Part shown: one piece after another, positions 42,621 to 52,154 of the stretch
Layout: each line of letters starts with the position of its first letter
Numbering within the stretch: the first letter of the stretch is position 1
Assembly (NCBI RefSeq): GCF_003311635.1
Contig: NZ_QEXL01000015.1
Coordinates: 35,083 to 99,082 of the forward strand
Origin: Novacetimonas cocois
Lineage (GTDB): Bacteria > Pseudomonadota > Alphaproteobacteria > Acetobacterales > Acetobacteraceae
DNA: 64,000 nucleotides
Reading direction: 5' to 3'
Translations under genes and position numbers: made by a program
Notes under the pieces: model-generated
The model's database searches: none
What the model saw: only the letters and a program-made list of their open reading frames with translations
What the model was told of the DNA's origin: nothing

Positions 42621-45365
42621 TTATGCTTCCTGCTTCTTCAGCAACAGCCGCGCGCCCAGCATGTAAAGGGCGGCAAACCCCGCCAGCGCCGCGTACATCC
42701 GCATGAAGGCAAGCATCCCCATCCCTTTGGTAAAGCTGCCAAGGCTGATGAGCTGGAACCACGAGGCCGGAAAACCCAGCCCCACAAGACGGCTGAACCC
42801 CGTCAGGGTGGAGGACGGATAGAGCATGCCGGAGAAGTTCACCGCCGGGATCAGGCATATGATGGCGGTGCCGAAAATGGCTGCGACCTGCGAACTGACA
42901 AAGGTGGAAATCAGCATCCCCAGCCCCGTCGCCCCCAGTATGAACAGCAGCGCGCCAATGCTCAGCGCCACGAACGACCCCTTCAGCGGCACCCCGAGCA
43001 CAAGGACGGACAGCACCACCAGCACCACGTAACTGCAGCCCGCCAGCGCGACATAGGGGGTCTGCTTGCCCACCAGGTACTGCCCCACCGTGGCGGGGGA
43101 TGCATAAAGGTTGACGATGGAGCCGATTTCCTTTTCCCGCACGACGCCAAGGGCGGTCAGCATCGTGGGGATCAGGATCAGCGCCAGCATGACCATGCCC
43201 GGCGTCATGGCATAGATGCTGCGGAATTCCTGATTGTAGATGAACCGGGGTTCCAGCGTGATCGGCACGTCCGCCGTCTGGGGCAGTTCACGGCCCAGCG
43301 TCGTTGCATACCGCAGCAGCACCCCTTCGACATAGGCCCGGACATCCGCCGCAAGGAACGGCACGGCCCCGTCGATGACAACGCCCACGGCGGGACGGCG
43401 CCCCGCCTCCATGTCACGGGCGAAACCCGGCGGGATATCCAGCGCCAGCTGTACCGCGCCATCCTGCACGCGCCGGTCCATCTGCGCCGGATCGGCAGAG
43501 GGCGCAGTCTCCACGAAATAGGGGGATCCGCGGAAGCTGTCGATCAGGTCCTGGCTGATATGCGTGCGGTCCTGATCGCACACCGTGAAATACACGCCAT
43601 TGACATCGAAGGAGATGCTCGACGCCGCAATCAGCAGAAGTACGACCGGCCCGATGATCGCGAATGTCAGGCGCATCCGGTCACGCAGCAGTTCCACCGC
43701 CTCGCGCCGGGCAAAGGCCCATGCACGCGGCAGCCATGTGCCCCCACGCCATCCCCGCCACGTCCATGCATGCTTCCGATGGCGCGACGGTGCCTGCTGT
43801 GCCGCGCCGTCCGGTTCGGCCTCCGCCTCCTTGAGGTAGGCGATGAACGCGGCTTCCAGATCCTTCGCACCCCGCCTGCGCACCAGTTCGGCGGGCGTTC
43901 CGACCGCCAGCACCCGCCCGCGATGCATCAGCGAGATGCGGTCGCAGCGCGCGGCCTCGTTCATGAAGTGGGTGGATACGAAAATCGTGACGTGCCGCTG
44001 GCGCGAAAGGTGGATCAGATGCCGCCAGAACATGTCGCGCGCCGCCGGATCGACGCCGGAGGTCGGTTCGTCAAGGATCAGGATTTCGGGATTGTTGATG
44101 CACGCCGCCGCAAGCTGGAGCCTCTGGCGTATGCCCAGCGGCAGCGCGGAAGGGCGCACGTCGGCAACGTTGTCGAGTTCGAAATCCGACAGCGCCTGAT
44201 TGACGCGCTGCGTCGCCTCATGCGCGGGAATGCGGTACAGCCGCGCCTGAAGCCGCAAGTTCTGCCGGACGGTCAGTTCCTCGTACAACGAAAAGGACTG
44301 CGACATGTAACCGATGCGCATGCGCGTTGACATGTCGCCCGGCGTGATGACCTTTCCGAACAGTTCCGCCGTCCCGCTGCTGGCGTCGAGCAGGCCGGTC
44401 AGCATTTTCATAGTGGTCGATTTGCCGCAGCCATTGGAACCGAGGAAGCCGAAAATCTCCCCCCGTCCGATGCGGAAACTGACATTGTCCACCGCGACGA
44501 AACTGCCGAACCGCTTTGTCAGGCCCTGCGCCATGATGGCGGGCGCGCCGCCGGGATCCTGATAGGGCGGGATGGAAAACCCGGTGGCATTCGCCCGCTT
44601 CTCATCCGGCAGCAGGGAAATATAGGCCTGTTCCAGTGAGGTGGAATGGGTGCGCGCCAGCACGCGCGGCGTCTCGTCCGCGATCAGCACATGCCCCGCA
44701 TCCATCGCGACAAGATAGGCGAAACGCTCCGCCTCCTCCATATACGCGGTGGAGACAAGCACCGTCATGCCCGGCCGTTCGCTGCGCAGCTGGTTGACCA
44801 GCGTCCAGAACTGCTGGCGCGACAGCGGATCGACGCCGGTAGTGGGTTCGTCAAGGATCAGCAGGTCGGGATCATGCACCAGCGCGCAGCACAGGCTGAC
44901 CTTCTGCTTCATCCCGCCAGACAGGTGGCCCGCCGGCCGGTCGGGAAACGGCGCAAGGCCCGTTGCCTCCAGCAGGCGGGAAATCCTTTTGTCACGCTCT
45001 TCCGCCGCAAGGCCGAACAGGCGGGCGAAAAAATCCACATTTTCCCATACCGACAGCGTGGGATACAGGTTGCGGCCCAGCCCCTGCGGCATGAAGGCGA
45101 CACGCGGCAGGAACGCCTCACGCGCGGCGCGGTCGGCCATGTCCGTGCCCAGCACGTCCACCTGTCCCGACTGTATCCGCCGCACCCCCGCGATCAGGCC
45201 CAGCAGCGTGGATTTGCCCACCCCGTCGGGACCGACAAGGCCGATGGTCGTCCCCGCCGGCAGGGAAAGCGAAATGTTGTCAAGCGCCTTTACCGGGCCA
45301 TAGCGATGCGAAAGCCCCCTGATGACAATCCCGCCGTCATGTTGCGTGGCCGCGTCCATCATCAC
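42621..45365 (-). CDS. Double ABC ATPase fused to ABC-2 permease (RbbA-like)
   Basis: 914 residues. The first ATPase has Walker A GLVGPDGVGKST (about residue 45), signature LSGGMKQK and Walker B LLILDEPTTGVDP. The second has GFLGSNGCGKST and ILILDEPTSGVDP, but its signature reads LPLGIRQR instead of LSGGQ. The C-terminal 370 residues form an ABC-2 permease (AMTPGMVMLALILIPTMLTA). Same architecture as E. coli RbbA/YhiH. The start overlaps the HlyD stop (ATGA). Energises the efflux complex; substrate unknown. Confidence 0.9.
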   Translation of the reverse strand: MMMDAATQHDGGIVIRGLSHRYGPVKALDNISLSLPAGTTIGLVGPDGVGKSTLLGLIAGVRRIQSGQVDVLGTDMADRAAREAFLPRVAFMPQGLGRNLYPTLSVWENVDFFARLFGLAAEERDKRISRLLEATGLAPFPDRPAGHLSGGMKQKVSLCCALVHDPDLLILDEPTTGVDPLSRQQFWTLVNQLRSERPGMTVLVSTAYMEEAERFAYLVAMDAGHVLIADETPRVLARTHSTSLEQAYISLLPDEKRANATGFSIPPYQDPGGAPAIMAQGLTKRFGSFVAVDNVSFRIGRGEIFGFLGSNGCGKSTTMKMLTGLLDASSGTAELFGKVITPGDMSTRMRIGYMSQSFSLYEELTVRQNLRLQARLYRIPAHEATQRVNQALSDFELDNVADVRPSALPLGIRQRLQLAAACINNPEILILDEPTSGVDPAARDMFWRHLIHLSRQRHVTIFVSTHFMNEAARCDRISLMHRGRVLAVGTPAELVRRRGAKDLEAAFIAYLKEAEAEPDGAAQQAPSRHRKHAWTWRGWRGGTWLPRAWAFARREAVELLRDRMRLTFAIIGPVVLLLIAASSISFDVNGVYFTVCDQDRTHISQDLIDSFRGSPYFVETAPSADPAQMDRRVQDGAVQLALDIPPGFARDMEAGRRPAVGVVIDGAVPFLAADVRAYVEGVLLRYATTLGRELPQTADVPITLEPRFIYNQEFRSIYAMTPGMVMLALILIPTMLTALGVVREKEIGSIVNLYASPATVGQYLVGKQTPYVALAGCSYVVLVVLSVLVLGVPLKGSFVALSIGALLFILGATGLGMLISTFVSSQVAAIFGTAIICLIPAVNFSGMLYPSSTLTGFSRLVGLGFPASWFQLISLGSFTKGMGMLAFMRMYAALAGFAALYMLGARLLLKKQEA

Positions 45366-46363
45366 TTCGCATTGGCAAGAAACAGGCTGTCGGGCCAGCG
45401 GGTCGCCGGATCCAGGCGGACATAACCATCGCCCGTCATGCCGGATTTCAGCATCGTCCCGTACTGCCGCGCCGTCTGTGGCGCCACCTGCAGCTTCACG
45501 CGATAGACCAGCTTTTCACGCTCGCTCGTCGTCTCGACATATTTTGGGGTGAACTGCGCCTCGGGAGCGACAAAGGAAATGGTGGCGGGAATGACCTGCC
45601 GGTGCAGGGCGTCGAGCACGATGCGCGCCTCATCACCCACATGCAGCCCGCCTGCGACCTCTGACGGGTAAAACACCGTAAGATACATGTCCGAGGGATC
45701 GAGCATGGAGCCGATGCGCCCCCCACCGGGCACCACGGCGCCTTTTTCGACAATGCGGTATTCCACCCGCCCGGACACGGGGGCATGGATGGTCATGTCA
45801 CCCACGACCGTCGCGGCCCGCCCCGCCTGGGCCTGCGCCGCATCCTGCGCCGCCGCAGCAGCCGCCACGGCATGATCCGCCGCCTGCAACGCCGCCTGAT
45901 GGGCGTCGAGATCCGTCTGACGCTGCTGAAGCTCCATGTCGGAGACAAGGTGCTGCCGGTACATCACGCGGGCATGGTCAAGTTCAAGCTGCGCCAGATG
46001 AACCGCCGCCTGCTGCGCGTCGCGTTCGGCGCCCGCGCGCTGTCCCGTTTCCCGGGCCTCGGTCACCTGCGCCTGCGCGGCGGCAAGCTGGTCACGCGCC
46101 TCGGCATCGTCTTCATGCGCCAGAACCTGCCCGGTCGTGACCTCGTCACCTTCGGAAAAGTCCAGGTCGGTGACGCGGCCGGGATATTTCACCGCGATAT
46201 CCAGACGGGTCAGTTCCAGGCGTCCGTTGGCCCGCGCGATTCCGGCAGGCAGTTCATCGCGGTGCGCGACATAGAACCAGGCGGCCCCGCCGCCGGCAAT
46301 CACGATGGCAATCCCCGCGCCAATCAGCAGATCGCGCGTATTCACGCGCACCGGCCGATGCAT
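45362..46363 (-). CDS. HlyD-family periplasmic adaptor (YhiI-like)
   Basis: 333 residues with an N-terminal membrane anchor (LLIGAGIAIVIAGGGAAWFY), a first lipoyl half (VTDLDFSEGDEVTTGQVLAH), a long coiled-coil hairpin rich in Ala and Gln, and the second lipoyl half (DMTIHAPVSGRVEYRIVEKG). It bridges the inner-membrane ABC proteins and the outer-membrane channel. First of four tightly packed genes, 206 bp downstream of the MarR gene. Confidence 0.9.
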   Translation of the reverse strand: MHRPVRVNTRDLLIGAGIAIVIAGGGAAWFYVAHRDELPAGIARANGRLELTRLDIAVKYPGRVTDLDFSEGDEVTTGQVLAHEDDAEARDQLAAAQAQVTEARETGQRAGAERDAQQAAVHLAQLELDHARVMYRQHLVSDMELQQRQTDLDAHQAALQAADHAVAAAAAAQDAAQAQAGRAATVVGDMTIHAPVSGRVEYRIVEKGAVVPGGGRIGSMLDPSDMYLTVFYPSEVAGGLHVGDEARIVLDALHRQVIPATISFVAPEAQFTPKYVETTSEREKLVYRVKLQVAPQTARQYGTMLKSGMTGDGYVRLDPATRWPDSLFLANAK

Positions 46364-46569
46364 GCACGTAAAATATTGCGGAAAATACGCGACAAGTATC
46401 TTGCTCCCCTGAATCTTTTACGCGGTTCCGGCGCGCGATGTTCCAGATGGCATGGACCATGTTACAACGCCATTACAGTCTCGGGACAGCATGGGCAACA
46501 GGCGATTACCTGCAAAATCAATGCAGGAAAACCATACCGTCCCCCTTCCCCCGTTCCATCATCGTCCCT

Positions 46570-47091
46570 TCAGCCGCGCGGACCGCGAAAAGCCATGTCC
46601 CCACGCGCATTTCCTTCGTCCTGCGCCAGCAGTTCGGCACGCCCCAGTATGCGTGACAGGACATCCACCGTCCGGTCCATCATGTCGGCCGGAATGTCAT
46701 GCAGGAAGCGTGCCTCCACCTCCGCGCATATTTCATGCAGGCGGGCGCACCTGTTTTTTCCATCGGCGGTCAGGACAAGCCTCTTGGCACGCCGGTCGGC
46801 CGGGTCCGCCCGCCGTTCAACCAGCCCCTCATTTTCCAGCAGGTCCAGCACGCGCACCAGCGCGGAGCTGTCGGTATTCATGGCGTGCGCCAGGTCGCGC
46901 TGCGACACGCCATCGGGCAGCATCATGAGGTAGGCGAGCGGACGCATCATCGCCATGCTCATCCCCTCGGGACGGATCGCGCGGTCCAGAAGCAGCCGCC
47001 ACGTATTGGACAGGCGCATCGTCAGGAACGTCATGCGCATGTCCTGAAAGCCGGTTCCTTCAACATCGGGCAGTGGGGAATGTGCTGACAT
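46570..47091 (-). CDS. MarR-family regulator
   Basis: 173 residues from ATG 47091 with TTGGAG upstream. The winged helix is PDGVSQRDLAHAMNTDSSAL followed by VRVLDLLENEGLVERRADPA and the wing DRRAKRLVLTADG. It lies upstream of the HlyD-ABC operon and divergent from the FUSC exporter, so it probably represses one or both in response to a phenolic or other toxic compound. Confidence 0.85.
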   Translation of the reverse strand: MSAHSPLPDVEGTGFQDMRMTFLTMRLSNTWRLLLDRAIRPEGMSMAMMRPLAYLMMLPDGVSQRDLAHAMNTDSSALVRVLDLLENEGLVERRADPADRRAKRLVLTADGKNRCARLHEICAEVEARFLHDIPADMMDRTVDVLSRILGRAELLAQDEGNARGDMAFRGPRG

Positions 47092-47218
47092 GATGCTCCA
47101 ACGTGTCGGTCTATCGCCTACCCCTTCGATATCACGAAGGAAGACAGGAGTGGATGCGGCGATTCCACACGGCATCCACGCATCCGTGCGACCTGTCGGG
47201 ATTCAATGCATCCAAAAC

Positions 47219-47232
47219 ATTGACATGGCAAT
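47219..47232. promoter_or_regulatory. Candidate MarR operator between marR and FUSC genes
   Basis: ATTGACATGGCAAT is a 14-bp near-palindrome (one mismatched pair) with TTG-N6-CAA arms, the usual form of MarR-family sites. It lies between the divergent starts at 47091 and 47339/47360. Confidence 0.35.
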
Positions 47233-47359
47233 AATTGTTATGGACTTAATGCACCGTGTTTCGCAGCGGATCCCCTGACATGCCATTTCCCTTCGCGCCT
47301 TTTTCCGGCCCGCCTTCGTCCCATGACGGGGCCGCGTCTTGGTAAGATTCCTGCCCGGA

Positions 47360-49477
47360 ATGTTCGATGCCTTCCGTGACGATGCACGATGGCGTGCCCA
47401 CATCGGCACTGCCGCCTTCAGCGCGCGCGTCATGCTGTCGGTGTGCATCGCGCTGTTCCTGGCCTTCAGTTTCCAGCTCCAGTCCCCGATGAGTTCGGTG
47501 ACCACCGTCATGATCGTCGCCAATCCGGCGGTAGGCGCACTGGTCTCGAAAAGCATATGGCGCATGATCGGCACCGTGATCGGCGCGATCATCAGCGTGG
47601 CGCTGATGGCGATGTTCGTGCAGTCGCCGATCCTCTACATCATGGCGCTGTCGGTCACGGTGGGGCTGGCCTGCATGGCTGCGACCTTCCTGCGGCTGTT
47701 CCGTGCCTATGCCGCCGTGCTAACGGGATATACCATCGTCATCATCGCCGCCCCCGCCTTTGGCGATCCTGATGGCGTGTTCCTCAGCGCGCTTTCACGG
47801 CTGTCCGCCGTGGTCGTGGGCATCGTGACCACGGCGGCGGTCTTCATGGTCACGTCGCCCCGCCGGTCCGATCCGCTGATCGAACGGATCCGCGCCATAT
47901 TCCGCGATACCGTCGGTTATGTGCTGTCGCGTCATGACACGGGCGCCGACGCAATGACGCAGGCTGCGTTTCACGCCCGACGCGCCGGACTGCTGTCGCA
48001 GCTTGCCAGCCTGTCGGACGCCGTAGAATACGCCGCAACCGACAATTACGACATCAGCGTGCGCCACCGTGAAATCCGGGCAGGGCTGGCACGGCTGTCG
48101 GGAATTGTCGCGGCCTATCACCCGCATGCCATCATCGCGTCGGAGCATGGGGGCATATCGGATGAACAGCCATCCCCCGACGGACTGATCGCGGACCTGA
48201 TGCGCGACCTGCTGAGGGTGAGCGAACATGCCTCGCTCGGCGAAGTCTGCGCCACGGCCTGCCTGCGCATCGAACAGACACGCCAGGCATTGCTGGTGCG
48301 GGCGGAAAATGATTTGTCCCCCCGGCAGCTTCTGTTCCTTGACGATGCGCGCGACCTGCTGTCGCGACTGGAAAACGCCCTGCACGATCTTGCCCATCGC
48401 GGGGGCCGCGACCGCACGCTGCGGCTGCGCCCGTTCATGGAATGGCCCACGGCGCTGCGCAACGGCGCGCGCGGGGCGCTGACGACGCTGATCGCGGGGC
48501 TGACATGGTATATCCTGCACTGGACGGCCGGACCGATGATGATGCTGTATGTCGTCGCGGCCTCCAGCCTTCTGTCCACGGCGCCATCGGCATCGCGTGC
48601 CTCCGGGCTGCTGGCCGGGGGGACCGCGCTGGGCGTGCCGGCGGGGCTGCTGTGCCATCTGTTCGTGTTGCCCCGGATCGATGGATATCCGCTGCTGTGC
48701 GCCAGCCTGTGCCTGTTCCTGCTGCCGGGGATATGGCTGCAGTTCAGTCCCCGCCTGGGTATCGGGGCCTTTGGATATTCCGTGTTTTCCACCATCATGC
48801 TGCAGATCAACAATCCCATTCACTACAACGACATCTCCCTGATGAATGAATGGGTGGCGATCCTGGTGGGATGCTGCATGCTGGTGCTGTCGTTCCGCGT
48901 CATCCTGCCCCCCAATCATCGCCTGGACGGGGCTAGGCTGGTCTCCTCCCTCTCACGCAGCGTCCGGCAGCTTGCGCTGGGGCGTTCATCCCTGCAGGGG
49001 CAATGGATCGTGTGGGAAAACCTGCAGCTTCAGAAAGTGGCGCGCCTTGCCATGCGGCTGTCTTTCTGCGCGCCCGCGCCGGTTGCGAACCTGTATGTCG
49101 ATGCGGCGCTGGCGACCATTTCGCTGGGGCGTCTGGTCGCGCGGCTTCGCCATCTTGCCTTCGATGCCGCCACGCCCCAGCCGGAACGCGAGCAACTGCG
49201 CGATGCGCTGTCCACCTTTGGCGAACTGACGCGCATGCCCCTGCAGACCGCGCGAAACCTGCGCGAGATCTGCGCGCGCATCAGCGCGGGACAGGCCCTG
49301 ACATCCCTGCCACCCCGCCGGATGGAGGCCATTGCCTGCATGGAACAGGCGGAACGGATCATTCGCGACATTCCCGACTTCCTTGACCGTAACGGCCCGA
49401 TCCAGTGGTCGGACGCCTATCCCCGCGCGCGGGCGTTCCTCGCCATGCCTCAGCCGGACGGCAGGTTGCCGGAATGA
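47360..49477 (+). CDS. FUSC-family inner-membrane transporter
   Basis: 705 residues from ATG 47360; a TTG at 47339 with GGGG upstream would add seven. Two groups of membrane helices (about 25-160 and 365-520) are each followed by a soluble helical part, the repeat architecture of FUSC/YccS/AaeB exporters. Examples are MSSVTTVMIVANPAVGALVS and MMMLYVVAASSLLSTAPSAS. Likely exports aromatic acids or similar compounds. Divergent from marR; overlaps the tag gene by 28 bp at the 3' ends. Confidence 0.8.
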   Translation: MFDAFRDDARWRAHIGTAAFSARVMLSVCIALFLAFSFQLQSPMSSVTTVMIVANPAVGALVSKSIWRMIGTVIGAIISVALMAMFVQSPILYIMALSVTVGLACMAATFLRLFRAYAAVLTGYTIVIIAAPAFGDPDGVFLSALSRLSAVVVGIVTTAAVFMVTSPRRSDPLIERIRAIFRDTVGYVLSRHDTGADAMTQAAFHARRAGLLSQLASLSDAVEYAATDNYDISVRHREIRAGLARLSGIVAAYHPHAIIASEHGGISDEQPSPDGLIADLMRDLLRVSEHASLGEVCATACLRIEQTRQALLVRAENDLSPRQLLFLDDARDLLSRLENALHDLAHRGGRDRTLRLRPFMEWPTALRNGARGALTTLIAGLTWYILHWTAGPMMMLYVVAASSLLSTAPSASRASGLLAGGTALGVPAGLLCHLFVLPRIDGYPLLCASLCLFLLPGIWLQFSPRLGIGAFGYSVFSTIMLQINNPIHYNDISLMNEWVAILVGCCMLVLSFRVILPPNHRLDGARLVSSLSRSVRQLALGRSSLQGQWIVWENLQLQKVARLAMRLSFCAPAPVANLYVDAALATISLGRLVARLRHLAFDAATPQPEREQLRDALSTFGELTRMPLQTARNLREICARISAGQALTSLPPRRMEAIACMEQAERIIRDIPDFLDRNGPIQWSDAYPRARAFLAMPQPDGRLPE

Positions 49478-50025
49478 TGGGTGCAGCCGGGATCATGGTC
49501 GATAATCATGCCCATCGCCTGCATCCATGCATAAACGATGACCGGCCCCACGAAACGGAACCCCCGCGCCCTGAGCGCCCGTGACATGGCCTGCGACAGG
49601 GGCGACTGTGCCTGCACCGTCCCGCTTTCGTTGCGGACCGGCCCATCGGGCGTCATGCTCCACGCGAATGTCGCGAAATCCTCGCCCCGCGCCTGCATGT
49701 CCAGATAGGCCCGCGCGTTACCGATCGTGGCCACGATCTTGCGGCGGGAACGGATGATCCCCGGATCGGCCATCAGGCGCGCGACATCCTCCTCCCCGAA
49801 CCGGGCGACACGGGCCGGGTCGAAACCGGCGAAGGCGCGGCGGAATCCCTCACGCCGTTTCAGCACCGTCACCCATGACAGGCCGGCCTGAAACCCCTCC
49901 AGCATCAGTCCTTCCCAAAGGGCGCGGCCATCATGCACCGGCCGCCCCCATTCTTCATCGTGATAGGCCGCCAGCAGCGCACTGCTGCCCACCCATGCGC
50001 ACCGACGCGGCAGGGATGCGCTCAT
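49450..50025 (-). CDS. tag: DNA-3-methyladenine glycosylase I
   Basis: 191 residues. The Tag fold shows in RCAWVG (Zn Cys near residue 9), YHDEEWGRPVHDGRALWEGL, EGFQAGLSWVTVLKRREGFR and the C-terminal zinc residues in DHDPGCTHH. The enzyme removes 3-methyladenine from alkylated DNA. Its ATG overlaps the stop of the DUF763 gene by four bases, so the two are translated together. Confidence 0.95.
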   Translation of the reverse strand: MSASLPRRCAWVGSSALLAAYHDEEWGRPVHDGRALWEGLMLEGFQAGLSWVTVLKRREGFRRAFAGFDPARVARFGEEDVARLMADPGIIRSRRKIVATIGNARAYLDMQARGEDFATFAWSMTPDGPVRNESGTVQAQSPLSQAMSRALRARGFRFVGPVIVYAWMQAMGMIIDHDPGCTHHSGNLPSG

Positions 50026-51278
50026 GCGTCGGACTCCACCTCCACCGTGGGGGGCCGGGCATATCCGAAGACCGAGCGTCCCCCGTATTCATGGGACCTG
50101 CGCCGTTCCGCCCCGATGAAGCCCGAAAGGGAGGGCCCGGTCGCATGCTGCTCCAGGCGTCGGGCCTGCCGGTCCAGCCGGCGCAGGGCATCCAGACGCT
50201 CCTCATTGCCCAGGCGCGCCGCCGCCACCGCTGCCTTCATGACGGAGATGGTGCGGTCATACACCGCGACAGGAACGGGATAGGGTTCGCGGTCCTTGCC
50301 GCCATGGGCCAGCGAAAACCGCGCCGGATCGGAAAAGCGGCACGGCGCGCCATGCACCACCTCCGCCACCTGCGCCAGCGACAGCACGGTGCGCGCACCC
50401 ACGCCGGGAACCAGCAGCAGGTCCGCAAAATCCTGCGGACCGCAATGGGCCGCCGCCGCCAGGGCGCCATGCAGACGCCGCAGCACCACGTCGGACGAAC
50501 GCACGTCATGATGTTCCGGCATCACGAGATGGGGCAGGAACGGCATGTCGGCGGGCGCGGTACTGCGCGGGCCACGCAGGGCCGAAACCTCCCTGACGAT
50601 ACGATCGGGACCGAATTCATGCAGCAGTTCAAGCTGCCCGCGTCGGGACGCATCGGCGCGCCGGTCAGTCAGGTTGACGATCTGCCCCTGTCGACGCCCC
50701 TCGATGGCGGCATGAGGCATTTCGACGAAGCTCCGCACCCCTTCGGACAGCCAGTGATAGCGGCGAGCAAGGCGCTGCGTGCCGTTCATTCCCTGCTGTA
50801 TGACCGTCCAGCGCCCGTCATCGGTGACGATGAACCCATGAAGATACAGGTCGAAACCGTCCTGAACCGCAGCACTGTCCACCTTTGCCACCAGGCGGCT
50901 GGCCCTGACCCACGCGGCGGCGTCTCCCCCCGTTTTTTCCCCCACCGACAGCAGTTCGTCGGGCGTGCGGCGCGAATGACGCCCCCTGCCCCCGCAGACA
51001 TGAACGCCCAGTTCGGCGGACAGGGGCGCAAGGCCACGCTTGAGCGCGCCGATCACGCTGGTTGTAATGCCGGAAGAATGCCAGTCCATGCCCATGACGG
51101 CGCCAAAGGACTGGAACCAGAAGGGATGCGCCAGCCGACGCAGGAATTCGTCACGGCCATAATGATGGATGATCGCCTGCGCGATGACGCCACCGAGACG
51201 GGCCATCCGCTGCCCCAGCCAGTGGGGCACCCGTCCCCCATGAAGCGGCATATCCGCGCTGCCTGCCCGTCGTGCCAC
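50022..51278 (-). CDS. DUF763 protein
   Basis: 418 residues, the usual DUF763 length. It begins ARRAGSADMPLHGGRVPHWL, a hallmark of the family, and contains a helix-hairpin-helix-like element (LLLVPGVGARTVLSLAQVAE) near residue 287 of the kind seen in DNA-repair proteins. The function is not established. Coupling to tag supports a role with damaged DNA, but the residues for any catalysis are not obvious. Confidence 0.85.
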   Translation of the reverse strand: MARRAGSADMPLHGGRVPHWLGQRMARLGGVIAQAIIHHYGRDEFLRRLAHPFWFQSFGAVMGMDWHSSGITTSVIGALKRGLAPLSAELGVHVCGGRGRHSRRTPDELLSVGEKTGGDAAAWVRASRLVAKVDSAAVQDGFDLYLHGFIVTDDGRWTVIQQGMNGTQRLARRYHWLSEGVRSFVEMPHAAIEGRRQGQIVNLTDRRADASRRGQLELLHEFGPDRIVREVSALRGPRSTAPADMPFLPHLVMPEHHDVRSSDVVLRRLHGALAAAAHCGPQDFADLLLVPGVGARTVLSLAQVAEVVHGAPCRFSDPARFSLAHGGKDREPYPVPVAVYDRTISVMKAAVAAARLGNEERLDALRRLDRQARRLEQHATGPSLSGFIGAERRRSHEYGGRSVFGYARPPTVEVESDA

Positions 51279-51369
51279 GCTCCACGCCCCTGCAAGAACA
51301 TTAAGGAAACATTGTCCCTAGCACGAAGCACGCGTCGCAGGCCACAGGGAACGCGGCCAAGGGGTGGAA

Positions 51370-51831
51370 TTACCCCTCCGTCACCTGGGCAAGGGCGAAA
51401 ATCCGCCGCAGGACAATGCTGTCATCTTCGGTCAGCAGACTGCCGAGCGTCGCATCATCCAGCACCGCCATGAACGCACCGACCGCCTGTCCCAGCAACC
51501 CGCGCAGGCGGCACTGTCGCGCCAGGACGCATGCGCGTCCATTTTCGTCCATCGGTTCGCAGGCGACCAGCGTCATGTCCTCTTCGGTATGGCGGACCAC
51601 ATCGCCAATGCGGATGTCATCCGGCGAACGCGCCAGCGTCAGCCCGCCGCCACGTCCGCGCACGGTCTGGATAAAGCCGCCACGCCCGAGCCTGTGTATG
51701 ACCTTGACGAGGTGATTTTCAGAAATGCCGTAGGCCGTCGCCACCTCATGGATGGAGACCCGGCGCTCGCTATGGAGCCCTACATAAAACAATGTCCGCA
51801 AGGCATAATCAGTATGTAAGGTCATCCACAT
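51370..51831 (-). CDS. nsrR: Rrf2-family regulator, NsrR type
   Basis: 153 residues. The start MWMTLHTDYALRTLFYVGLH matches the family's M-x-L-T-x-x-TDYALR. The HTH is VSIHEVATAYGISENHLVKV. Three cysteines at 91, 101 and 107 (ACEPMDENGRAC, then RQC) can hold the nitric-oxide-sensitive iron-sulfur cluster. It represses nitric-oxide defence genes. No such gene is adjacent. A start six bases further in (51825) is possible. Single gene. Confidence 0.85.
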   Translation of the reverse strand: MWMTLHTDYALRTLFYVGLHSERRVSIHEVATAYGISENHLVKVIHRLGRGGFIQTVRGRGGGLTLARSPDDIRIGDVVRHTEEDMTLVACEPMDENGRACVLARQCRLRGLLGQAVGAFMAVLDDATLGSLLTEDDSIVLRRIFALAQVTEG

Positions 51832-52154
51832 GACAAATACATAACACCCGCATCATGCATGAAAAAGAGGAAACAAAAGATACTATAATTATCTATGTTT
51901 TAATGAAATATTAAAATCTTCGGGATTTCTGAACTTCGACAGCAGTTTTTCCGTCCACAACCAGATAATACGCGCACGATTACCAGAATTCACTTATTCG
52001 TGACATCTGATCTGACCGGCATATTTCCGAACGCCGGATTTCCTGCCTTTCCATGTCCGCGCCCTTCCGCGGCCATCGACCGTTTCCAGTCGGAAACCAT
52101 CAGCAGGAACTTTTCATATCCTTCCTGATATCATCAAAGCTTTTCTTATTCCGG
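51832..52154. other. AT-rich intergenic region upstream of nsrR
   Basis: No gene. Bases 51878-51894 (AGATA-N7-TATCT) form a loose dyad that could be an NsrR or other regulator site, but the match to the enteric NsrR consensus is poor. The rest, up to the stop of the PPDK regulator gene, shows nothing specific. Confidence 0.4.

Noticed and set aside
39310..44330. Very long plus-strand frames of 720 and 781 codons
   Set aside because: They run opposite the GntP, NodT, permease and ABC genes and are rich in His, Arg and Gln, typical of shadow frames.
51878..51894. NsrR autoregulatory box
   Set aside because: Only a five-base dyad with a seven-base spacer; too far from the known consensus to claim.
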